A stretch of DNA of 8,079 nt. Origin: JAYZDF01 sp036337945. Its GTDB lineage: Bacteria > Myxococcota > Kuafuiibacteriia > Kuafuiibacteriales > Kuafuiibacteriaceae. Positions 1 to 5,968 of this stretch are shown here, piece after piece; positions within the stretch are counted from its first letter, which is position 1, and every line of letters starts with the position of its first letter. The stretch spans positions 1 to 8,079 of the forward strand of contig JAYZDF010000040.1 of the NCBI GenBank assembly GCA_036337945.1, read 5' to 3'. Under the pieces are notes generated by a model. It ran no database searches, had not been told where the DNA came from, and saw only the letters and a list, made by a program, of their open reading frames with translations. Position numbers and translations under genes: made by a program.

Positions 1-1239
1 ACCAAGGTTGGCGACGGTTATCAACGAGTCTCAGTCGGTGGTGAACACTCTTGTGCTTTGAAAACAAGCGGCGAAGTGTCGTGTTGGGGCTCAAATGCCT
101 ATGGACAATTGGGAGCGCCCTCGATTGAAGACTTTGACGGAGACTTTGCAGCAACAAGCACGCCCACTGCGATTGTGACTGCGACAAACCAATCCTGGCA
201 AGACATCGAGGTTGGGCAGTCGCATTCTCACGCGATTAATGCCGCCGATCAGTCTCTCTTTAGTTGGGGTCTAAACCAATATGGACAGCTTGGTCTTGGC
301 CTCAACCCGAATGGTTCAATGAACACCGATACGATGTTTGAGCCTCGTCGAATTCGCACGACATCAAGTATTCGATGGGACAGTATTACAAGCTCACCCG
401 TACACAGTTGTGCCATCGGTAATCGTAGTCAAATTTGGTGCTGGGGACAGGTGTCTGGAGGCATGGTCGGAAATGGCTCCCTTACTCACACCCACAACCA
501 ACGCGCATATACGTACACAACATCACCGAGCAACGTCACTGGTTCGTGGCGGAGCGTTGTCGCAGGTAATGATCACGTGTGCGCGATCTCTAGCTCTGGA
601 ACAGTGTCGTGTTGGGGCGGTGGATTATATGGTCAACTTGGAATTGGTTCTTCTTCGGCGACGGCGCAACCCGTCCCGCTAGAGATTCAGTCGAATGACC
701 GCTTTAATACCTTATCCGCAGGCCCATATAACTCGTGCGGTGTCACAACCACGAATCAAAGAGTGTGTTGGGGCTCAAATTACCATGGGCAATTTGGGCA
801 CTCAACGCCCAGAAGTACACCTTATTACTCGCCCTTTGTCCTCACCTCTACCATCTCAATGAATGAGGTTCACCTTGCAAAATTCGAGGAGTCGGAAAGT
901 TACGACTTACCAAATAGCTGCGGGCTAAGTGATGGTGTGAATGGTGGAAAAAAACTTTGGTGCTGGGGCAGAAACGATTACGGAGAGCTTGGACTTGGCT
1001 ATGATGACGTAGTTGTCATCGAACCACCGATTGCGGTCACCCACGGAAAGATAGACAATCAAAGAGTACAGCTCACTGCCGATTGGCGTCAGGTGAGTGT
1101 TTCATACAGTCACGCATGTGCTGTGAGGAGCGACGGCTCTTTATGGTGTTGGGGCTCCAACTCGCACGGGCAGCTTGGTCATTCTGATAACTATAGCCGG
1201 CTCATTCGTACTCGCCCTTATCGAATCACGCGGCCCTAA
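1..1239 (+). CDS. RCC1-repeat beta-propeller protein, 5' end outside window
   Basis: The reading frame is open from base 1, so the start lies upstream; 412 residues are visible. Seven RCC1-type repeat cores of the form CWGxNxxGQLG are present, with the CWG (or SWG) beginning at visible residues 28, 88, 147, 204, 256, 321 and 383, a spacing of 52-65 residues. Each core is preceded by a strand of the type HSCAL/HACAV. RCC1 repeats fold into a roughly seven-bladed beta-propeller used for protein or ligand binding, and the ligand here cannot be told. Six blades carry two cysteines, one in the HSCA strand and one in CWG, which suggests a disulfide in each blade and so an exported protein. Blade 2 lacks both. 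The protein ends just after the last repeat, so there is no C-terminal domain. Any signal peptide or anchor would be upstream. The family call is firm; role and location are inference. Confidence 0.93.
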   Translation, partial: TKVGDGYQRVSVGGEHSCALKTSGEVSCWGSNAYGQLGAPSIEDFDGDFAATSTPTAIVTATNQSWQDIEVGQSHSHAINAADQSLFSWGLNQYGQLGLGLNPNGSMNTDTMFEPRRIRTTSSIRWDSITSSPVHSCAIGNRSQIWCWGQVSGGMVGNGSLTHTHNQRAYTYTTSPSNVTGSWRSVVAGNDHVCAISSSGTVSCWGGGLYGQLGIGSSSATAQPVPLEIQSNDRFNTLSAGPYNSCGVTTTNQRVCWGSNYHGQFGHSTPRSTPYYSPFVLTSTISMNEVHLAKFEESESYDLPNSCGLSDGVNGGKKLWCWGRNDYGELGLGYDDVVVIEPPIAVTHGKIDNQRVQLTADWRQVSVSYSHACAVRSDGSLWCWGSNSHGQLGHSDNYSRLIRTRPYRITRP

Positions 1240-1244
1240 TTCAC

Positions 1245-1273
1245 TTGGCGTATCAACTACTCCCAAGTATTAA
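1245..1273 (+). promoter_or_regulatory. Possible sigma70-type promoter for aguB
   Basis: TTGGCG (1245-1250) and TATTAA (1268-1273) are separated by 17 bases, and each matches the consensus hexamer at 4 of 6 positions. The -10 box ends 12 bases before the aguB ATG, so the predicted transcript would have a leader of only a few bases. No Shine-Dalgarno sequence is visible before that ATG. The matches are modest and could occur by chance. Confidence 0.3.
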
Positions 1274-1285
1274 TCATGTAGTCAT

Positions 1286-2173
1286 ATGAGTGTACAAACA
1301 ATTCGACTGGGCTTGGTTCAGATGCCTTGTCAAAGCGCAAAAGAAGAAAACTTGAAAGCCGCCGAAGCCGGGATCCGAGAATGCGTCTCAAAAGGAGCTC
1401 AAGTCGTATGCCTGCAAGAGCTCGTCAATACGCTCTACTTCTGCAAACGAGAAGAATATGAGCACTTTGAGCTCGCAGAAGACAAAAACGGGGCCACAGT
1501 GCAGCATTTTCAAGCCCTGGCTCAAGAACTCCGCGCAGTTATCATTGTTCCATTCTTCGAGCGAAGAGCTTCTGGTATTTATCACAACTCAGCGGCCGTC
1601 ATTGATGCAGACGGCTCCCATCTCGGGCTCTATCGAAAAATGCACATTCCAGATGACCCAGGCTTTATGGAGAAGTTCTATTTTGCTCCTGGAGATCTTG
1701 GTTTCAAAACATTCAAAACCATCTACGGGACGATTGGCGTCCTCATTTGCTGGGATCAATGGTATCCCGAAGCGGCTCGACTGACTGCGCTTCGCGGTGC
1801 GGATATAATCCTCTACCCGACCGCGATCGGATGGCATCCAGACGAACCTGAAGAACGAAAGCGATACGCAGAATCGTGGCAAACAAGTATGAGAGGGCAC
1901 GCCATCGCCAACGGCACGTACGTCGCTGCAGTAAATCGCTGCGGCCAAGAAGAAGATATAAGCTTTTGGGGGAAATCGTTTGTCGCCAACCCCATGGGGG
2001 AGATCATCGCCGAAGCTCCAGAGGATGCTTCTTCCAACATTGTTGTCGACTGTGACCTCAAACTCTCAGAGCAAACGCGGCGGGAGTGGCCATTCTTCCG
2101 GGACCGACGGGTTGATGCGTATGAAGGCATGAATGCACGCTTCATCGACGACGACACAACATCAAATACCTGA
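1286..2173 (+). CDS. aguB: N-carbamoylputrescine amidase (nitrilase superfamily)
   Basis: A 295-residue protein of the carbon-nitrogen hydrolase (nitrilase) superfamily, predicted to hydrolyse N-carbamoylputrescine to putrescine, CO2 and ammonia in the cytoplasm. The Glu-Lys-Cys catalytic set is visible: E45 in VCLQELVNTLYF, K118 in YRKMHIPDD, and C155 in LICWDQWYPEAAR. The C155 motif and the following GADIILYPTAIGWHP stretch are typical of AguB rather than of other nitrilases, and the length is normal for the family. The ATG at 1286 places the IRLGLVQM strand at residues 6-13, as expected. No ribosome binding site is evident upstream. The agmatine deiminase gene follows after 8 bases, so the two consecutive steps of the agmatine route to putrescine are encoded side by side and are probably co-transcribed. 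Function is well supported by motif and context. Confidence 0.95.
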   Translation: MSVQTIRLGLVQMPCQSAKEENLKAAEAGIRECVSKGAQVVCLQELVNTLYFCKREEYEHFELAEDKNGATVQHFQALAQELRAVIIVPFFERRASGIYHNSAAVIDADGSHLGLYRKMHIPDDPGFMEKFYFAPGDLGFKTFKTIYGTIGVLICWDQWYPEAARLTALRGADIILYPTAIGWHPDEPEERKRYAESWQTSMRGHAIANGTYVAAVNRCGQEEDISFWGKSFVANPMGEIIAEAPEDASSNIVVDCDLKLSEQTRREWPFFRDRRVDAYEGMNARFIDDDTTSNT

Positions 2174-2181
2174 AGCGAACT

Positions 2182-3282
2182 ATGAATACATTGCATCAGA
2201 CTAAAATAAGAATGCCCGCCGAATGGGAGACTCATGATTCTACCTGGTTTACATGGCCTCATAACGAAGAAACGTTTCCTGAACACTTATTCGCGGCGCA
2301 GAAAACAATCGCTAAATGCATAAGAGAGATTGTGAAGCCGCGAAACCAACTCGTCCAAGAACGAGCGGAGGTCATCGTTCGGGACTCGGAAGAAGCAGCT
2401 CGAGCGAAGAGCGTTCTTGAATTCCTCGGAACAGATCTAACGCAAGTCAGATTTCACTGTATCCCCAACAACGACGTTTGGATTCGAGATTACGGACCTA
2501 TCTTCGTCTCTTGTGAAACACAAGGCAGCGCATCGGAGTTAGCTGGCATATGCTTTCAGTTTGATGCCTGGGGCGGTAAAGCCGAAGAGTATTACGGAGC
2601 GACAGCGAAACTTGATAACCAAATTGGACTGGCGATTTGTGATGCTATCGGCGTCCAATCGGTATCCGTCAATGCAGTGCTCGAGGGCGGCGCAATTGAA
2701 ACCAATGGCCAAGGCACCTGTATCACCACCCGGAATTGTCTGGTTCAACGAGACAAAAAGACAAGTGAGGCAGAATGGGAGCGTATTCTCTTTGAAAGCC
2801 TCGGATTTGACCAAGTCTTATGGCTGGATGGGGTTCAATTTGACGGTGATGACACCGAGGGTCATATCGACAATCTCACGCGATTTGTCGGTCCCAACGA
2901 AGTCCTTACGCTCGTCTCAGAAAATGCGAAGGACCCTTGGTATGATGCACTTCAACGAAACCTAAACCAGCTCCGAGAATTTCGGACAAAAGAAGGTTAC
3001 CCTCTCGAAATTACTCAAATGCTTATGCCCTCCCCTCTTTACATGACTGCGCTCATGGACGGTCAGCGGGGTAGAAGAAGATATCCGGCGAGCTATGCCA
3101 ATTACATTATAGGAAACGGTGTGGTTCTGGTTCCAACTTTCGCCGACAAAAATGATTTACAAGCTTTAGATACAATCGCAGCCTGCTTTCCGGAAAGAGA
3201 TGTGATCGGGATTGATTGTAGTGAATATATCCTAGGACAAGGTGCTCTGCACTGCTCTACTCAGCAGCAGCCCGCGCTCTAG
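2182..3282 (+). CDS. aguA: Agmatine deiminase
   Basis: A 366-residue member of the peptidylarginine deiminase-type (guanidino-group-modifying) family, predicted to hydrolyse agmatine to N-carbamoylputrescine and ammonia, which supplies AguB. Family motifs in order are MPAEWETHDSTWFTWPHN (residues 11-28), NNDVWIRDYGPIF (96-108), LEGGAIETNG (168-177), DDTEGHIDNLTRF (223-235) and a C-terminal GALHCSTQQ whose C358 is the expected nucleophile; H228 is the expected catalytic histidine. The C-terminal loop reads LGQGALHC where many relatives have LGGGNIHC, a mild variation. The ATG at 2182 gives ten residues before MPAEW, which suits the family; only a weak GAAG precedes it. The gene begins 8 bases after aguB. 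Its stop overlaps the convergent deoxynucleoside kinase stop in a shared CTAG. Length and motifs indicate an intact enzyme. Confidence 0.95.
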   Translation: MNTLHQTKIRMPAEWETHDSTWFTWPHNEETFPEHLFAAQKTIAKCIREIVKPRNQLVQERAEVIVRDSEEAARAKSVLEFLGTDLTQVRFHCIPNNDVWIRDYGPIFVSCETQGSASELAGICFQFDAWGGKAEEYYGATAKLDNQIGLAICDAIGVQSVSVNAVLEGGAIETNGQGTCITTRNCLVQRDKKTSEAEWERILFESLGFDQVLWLDGVQFDGDDTEGHIDNLTRFVGPNEVLTLVSENAKDPWYDALQRNLNQLREFRTKEGYPLEITQMLMPSPLYMTALMDGQRGRRRYPASYANYIIGNGVVLVPTFADKNDLQALDTIAACFPERDVIGIDCSEYILGQGALHCSTQQQPAL

Positions 3283-3947
3283 ACTGCGCGAACCGGATTC
3301 CAGCTTGCGTCGCGAATGAAGCTTGTGTCCAAATACTCACGTTCAATGACTTCCGCCATCTCGTTTGCGTCATGATATTTTTCCCAAGACACACGAATTA
3401 CTGGAATGGTCCGTGCAATCTCCTCGATAAACACTTCGTACTCCGACTGTAGCATTTTCAAGTAATCGAGGGAGATCTCACTTTCAACATCACGCGAACG
3501 CTCTTTGATGCGAGCCATTGAGGTTTCAGGAGAAATATCCAAGTACACAATGATATTTGGACGACACATGAAGTTTGACATGTTCTTGAATAGACTCAGG
3601 TAGGTTCTATAATCACGCTCATCCATTAGCCCGAGATTAACCAAAGTCTTGGCAAAGATCGCATCTTCGTAAATCGTTCGATCTTGAACCGCACCGCCGC
3701 CTTTCCAAATAATCTCCTGATGCTGCTGAAATCGACGATTCAGTAGATAAATCTGGGTGGCAAAAGCATACTGCTTTGTGTCTCGGTAAAAATCAGACAA
3801 GTACTCATTATCTTTAACAGGTTCGTAATAAACAGGGATCGAAGTGTGCTCGCTGATTGCCGTAGCGAGGGTCGACTTTCCAGCACCGATCAATCCCGCA
3901 ATCCCAATAAACAAGTCCTGTAAATTTCCTTTTGCCGCATTATTCAT
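3279..3947 (-). CDS. Deoxynucleoside kinase family protein
   Basis: A 222-residue P-loop kinase, predicted to phosphorylate deoxynucleosides with ATP in the cytoplasmic salvage pathway. Visible motifs are the Walker A loop GLIGAGKST (18-26), EPV (42-44), the DRTIYEDAIFA segment (89-99) corresponding to the DRS/DRxxYED substrate-site motif, the strand RPNIIVYLDISPE (129-141), and an arginine-rich lid ARIKERSRDVES (145-156). These fit the bacterial dGK/dAK/dCK group, and length is normal. Base specificity cannot be decided by eye. I chose the ATG at 3947; an in-frame TTG at 3986 would add 13 residues before the first strand without adding a recognisable motif, and it overlaps a possible -35 box. 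No clear ribosome binding site precedes either start. The lipoprotein hydrolase gene ends about 100 bases upstream on the same strand. The stop is shared tail to tail with aguA. Confidence 0.9.
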   Translation of the reverse strand: MNNAAKGNLQDLFIGIAGLIGAGKSTLATAISEHTSIPVYYEPVKDNEYLSDFYRDTKQYAFATQIYLLNRRFQQHQEIIWKGGGAVQDRTIYEDAIFAKTLVNLGLMDERDYRTYLSLFKNMSNFMCRPNIIVYLDISPETSMARIKERSRDVESEISLDYLKMLQSEYEVFIEEIARTIPVIRVSWEKYHDANEMAEVIEREYLDTSFIRDASWNPVRAV

Positions 3948-3957
3948 AGAGGCAGAC

Positions 3958-3986
3958 GCTATACCCGCACGAACATAATTTTCCAA
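3958..3986 (-). promoter_or_regulatory. Possible sigma70-type promoter for the deoxynucleoside kinase
   Basis: On the minus strand TTGGAA (3986-3981) and TATAGC (3963-3958) are separated by exactly 17 bases, each matching the consensus at 4 of 6 positions. The -10 box ends 10 bases before the preferred ATG at 3947, so transcription would begin almost at the start codon. If real, it excludes the longer TTG start at 3986. By-eye prediction only. Confidence 0.3.
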
Positions 3987-4048
3987 TGCTGAACCGAAGG
4001 AAAACAGAAATTAGTGCATACCGCGGAATCAAACAATTCGTATTAGTT

Positions 4049-5275
4049 TCATCGGTCGCACCAACGGCACCAATTGCCGTCGCCGCCCATAGCACAAGCA
4101 CTACAGATAGGGTCAGCGGAACAATCACCATTCGCGCAATCAACGTCAGAGGGTAGGTTATTGCCGGAAATCAACTGCTTGAGCCAGGACGCATAATCAA
4201 CACCTTCTGTATTCCGTTGATACATCATCGCGTAGGGGTGAATGCAGTGAACTGCTCCGGTCGCAAGGTAGTATCTGAAATTGTCGGCTTCAGCACGAAT
4301 TTGACGAAGCGAATTCGACATTTTCGGACTCCATTCGGCAGGGTCACCGCCCATGGCTTCGTAGAAGAACTCTTGGTCCGCATCAAAGGCTGCATTATAT
4401 TGGGCATATCGTGCATTCGGGTAGTGATTCGCGACTTTGGTGTACAGATCAACAATATCCAACTGAAGCACGTCAACGTTACCTAAGCCATCAATCCACT
4501 CAGGTACTGCTTCCTCCGCATTCCAATTCGGAAAACTATTTCGAAAAAAATCATCAGAGATGATTCCAGCGCCACTATCGGCCAGTACGCTCACTTTTGT
4601 GTTTTCTAAACCACCATTTCGTTCATAGTAATCAGCAATCCAGGGCGAATGCCCAATAGAGCCATATGAACCGGCAGAGCATCCCGTGATTAGAATCTCT
4701 TCAACATCTGGATAACGGTCGAATGCCCAAGCAAGCGTCGTCCGGGCATTGACCAAACCACGATGCTCAACCAATACGCTGCCATCGTCATAGACCCCTA
4801 GCGCATTTCCCCAGTGAACGTCCCCGGTACAGTATGGCAAATGGACAATGGTCCATCCTTGAATCGGATTGTCAGGATTACTTTGCTCGTAGATTCCTGC
4901 AGCCCGCATTTCGTCGTAATATCTTTCGATCGCTTCCTGCGAGGGCACATCCGGGGAAAAAATAGCGTCGGCTACCGAGCAAGTTCGAGCATCCCAGCAG
5001 GCACCACCGCCGGCGAAATCAAAGACGATACGTCTGCTATCACCGCCTCGTACAAAAAAGCGGTAGGGCGTGCCTCGAGAACAAATCGTATCTCCACCCG
5101 GTTCAATGGTGATCAATTCGCCTGCAGGTGGTGTGTCGGCAAGGCCTTCAATGAGTTGTGGAGAAGGGACATAACCTGCGCGAAAACTTCCATCCTCGAC
5201 TGCTTCCGAATTTCCGCAGCCCGAGAGGCACAAAAGAGCAGAAACAGCTAGCAGAGGAAGGATACTGGTACGCAT
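4049..5275 (-). CDS. Lipoprotein of the pectin acetylesterase/Notum-like hydrolase family
   Basis: A 408-residue predicted lipoprotein with an alpha/beta-hydrolase-type domain. The N-terminus is a lipoprotein signal peptide (MRTSILPLL..., hydrophobic to about residue 17) with lipobox LSGC and lipidation at C20. The domain shows FDFAGGGACWDARTCS (85-100), typical of pectin acetylesterase-type hydrolases and forming the oxyanion region, and ITGCSAGSYGS (196-206) with probable nucleophile S200. Further on are LADSGAG (231-237), a NAAFDADQ segment (294-301) where the catalytic Asp is expected, and TGAVHCIHP (339-347) with probable catalytic H343. The family removes acyl groups from esters; the substrate here is unknown and need not be pectin. 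A tail with six cysteines (380, 385, 391, 394, 403, 406) follows the domain. I chose the ATG at 5275 because it puts MRTS directly before the signal peptide; an in-frame TTG at 5290 adds only five residues. Confidence 0.85.
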   Translation of the reverse strand: MRTSILPLLAVSALLCLSGCGNSEAVEDGSFRAGYVPSPQLIEGLADTPPAGELITIEPGGDTICSRGTPYRFFVRGGDSRRIVFDFAGGGACWDARTCSVADAIFSPDVPSQEAIERYYDEMRAAGIYEQSNPDNPIQGWTIVHLPYCTGDVHWGNALGVYDDGSVLVEHRGLVNARTTLAWAFDRYPDVEEILITGCSAGSYGSIGHSPWIADYYERNGGLENTKVSVLADSGAGIISDDFFRNSFPNWNAEEAVPEWIDGLGNVDVLQLDIVDLYTKVANHYPNARYAQYNAAFDADQEFFYEAMGGDPAEWSPKMSNSLRQIRAEADNFRYYLATGAVHCIHPYAMMYQRNTEGVDYASWLKQLISGNNLPSDVDCANGDCSADPICSACAMGGDGNWCRWCDR

Positions 5276-5281
5276 TGATAG

Positions 5282-5311
5282 TTCATACAATCACTTCAAT
5301 GGCAGCGGCAA
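5282..5311 (-). promoter_or_regulatory. Possible sigma70-type promoter for the lipoprotein hydrolase
   Basis: TTGCCG (5311-5306) and TATGAA (5287-5282) on the minus strand are separated by 18 bases, each matching consensus at 4 of 6 positions. The -10 box ends six bases before the ATG at 5275, which would make the transcript leaderless. No Shine-Dalgarno sequence sits at the normal distance from the ATG. Weak, by-eye prediction within the 62-base gap after the upstream orphan gene. Confidence 0.25.
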
Positions 5312-5337
5312 GATCGGGAAATCCTAAGGGGTGTTGA

Positions 5338-5754
5338 TTACTTACATCCACATAGACCAGGCGCTTGTTGGATGACATCACGAACAAAGGCTTGGGACTG
5401 GGGGGACAATCCCGCGAACAATTGAGGAAAGGCTTGGAAAAATTGCTTCATAAGGCCCATCAACTGTTGCATCTGCTGCATTTGGAGATTCTGGGGTTGA
5501 AGCAAATGCCTCAGTGCTCCAGCAACAGGCCTCGCAGGACGACCGAGCCCGTGAAGTTGGTTCATTGTGCTGTGGTACAGCTGCGGGGTAATAGCGGGTC
5601 CAAAGCCTGCATACGGAAGCACTGAAGGGGTAAAAGCAGCCCCGTTTCCGCCATTTTGGAGCGAATTAATGTAATTGGCTTGGCCAAGGATCTGGTTAGA
5701 AAAACCATTGCTGGTTCCATAGGTCATGCCTGCGATCATATTCTCAAAACTCAT
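5338..5754 (-). CDS. Hypothetical Q/M-rich small protein
   Basis: A 138-residue protein that I do not recognise. It starts with ATG and shows no signal peptide or clear membrane span. The first 60 residues are rich in Asn, Gly, Ser and Pro (for example QILGQANYINSLQNGGNG at 21-38) and look flexible. Residues 81-130 are likely helical and very rich in Gln, Met, Leu and Phe, including the QMQQMQQLMGLMKQFF run (91-106), then a short segment SPQSQAFVRDVIQQ (118-131). It ends CGCK, with its only two cysteines. Acidic residues are nearly absent (E4, D126). The opposite strand also has an open frame here (5365-5625), but the minus frame is longer and starts with ATG next to the divergent intergenic region. 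It lies 62 bases upstream of the lipoprotein hydrolase in the same direction and could be co-transcribed with it. No function is proposed. Confidence 0.65.
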   Translation of the reverse strand: MSFENMIAGMTYGTSNGFSNQILGQANYINSLQNGGNGAAFTPSVLPYAGFGPAITPQLYHSTMNQLHGLGRPARPVAGALRHLLQPQNLQMQQMQQLMGLMKQFFQAFPQLFAGLSPQSQAFVRDVIQQAPGLCGCK

Positions 5755-5767
5755 CGTCGTATTGAAC

Positions 5768-5783
5768 TACAATAACTATGCCA
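5768..5783 (-). promoter_or_regulatory. Sigma54-like -24/-12 site upstream of the Q/M-rich gene
   Basis: The minus strand reads TGGCATAGTTATTGTA, which resembles the sigma54 consensus TGGCAC-N5-TTGCA with correct spacing. The TGGCA half is intact and the TTG is present, but the -12 GC dinucleotide reads GT. The site ends 13 bases before the ATG at 5754. The same TTGGCA could instead serve as a sigma70 -35 box, but no good -10 lies 16-18 bases downstream. Tentative. Confidence 0.22.
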
Positions 5784-5915
5784 AACCTTAGCTCACTGAA
5801 CTTTCGCATTTGCCCATAAGAAACTCACAAGTAACGCAACTTTTGAGGGGCATTCTTGGGCCTATGGCAAACGATCAAGGGAAAGCCAATGGAGGAAATA
5901 AAACTTTCATGCCCT

Positions 5916-5943
5916 TTGATGAGTCTTAGAGATTGCGTGTAAT
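5916..5943 (+). promoter_or_regulatory. Possible sigma70-type promoter for the LolA-like/permease operon
   Basis: TTGATG (5916-5921, 4 of 6 matches) and TGTAAT (5938-5943, 5 of 6 matches) are separated by 16 bases. The predicted transcript would begin around 5950, leaving a leader of about 19 bases that includes a weak AGG ribosome binding site (5957-5959) nine bases before the ATG at 5969. This supports the ATG over the upstream in-frame TTG at 5933, which would lie inside the promoter. Confidence 0.35.
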
Positions 5944-5968
5944 CCAGAACATCGGCAGGTTACCGAGT

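Larger units (their letters stand above)
5755..5968. other. Divergent intergenic region
   Basis: The largest non-coding gap in the window (214 bases) lies between the leftward orphan gene and the rightward LolA-like gene, so promoters for both directions are expected here. It holds a sigma54-like site near the left gene (5768-5783) and a sigma70-like site near the right gene (5916-5943). A 21-codon ATG frame (5864-5929, plus strand) is present without a well-placed ribosome binding site and is not called as a gene. No strong hairpin, tandem repeat or structured RNA is evident by eye. Confidence 0.6.

Noticed and set aside
1243..1268. Inverted repeat ACTTGG/CCAAGT between the RCC1 gene and aguB, considered as a terminator.
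   Set aside because: The stem is only six base pairs with a 14-base loop, and no T-run follows. It also overlaps the possible aguB promoter.
1276..1281. ATG immediately followed by TAG just before aguB, considered as a minimal upstream start-stop element.
   Set aside because: The ATG has no ribosome binding site, the six bases would often arise by chance, and they would be mostly outside the transcript if the predicted start near 1280 is right.
4814..5251. Long plus-strand open frame (145 codons) opposite the lipoprotein hydrolase.
   Set aside because: The minus frame has a signal peptide, lipobox and family motifs across the same bases; the plus frame has none and is a shadow of it.
5450..5500. 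Repetitive CTGC/CATC-type run, considered as a tandem repeat.
   Set aside because: It is the coding signature of the QMQQMQQ stretch in the orphan protein; units are imperfect and few, so there is no independent repeat element.
5365..5625. Plus-strand frame of 86 codons opposite the Q/M-rich gene.
   Set aside because: It is shorter than the minus-strand frame and its Leu/His-rich run mirrors the CAG/ATG-rich repeats of the other strand.
5864..5929. A 21-codon ATG frame on the plus strand in the divergent intergenic region.
   Set aside because: The nearest G-rich stretch (5845-5850) is too far from the ATG to be a good ribosome binding site, the peptide has no recognisable feature, and a frame this short is expected by chance.
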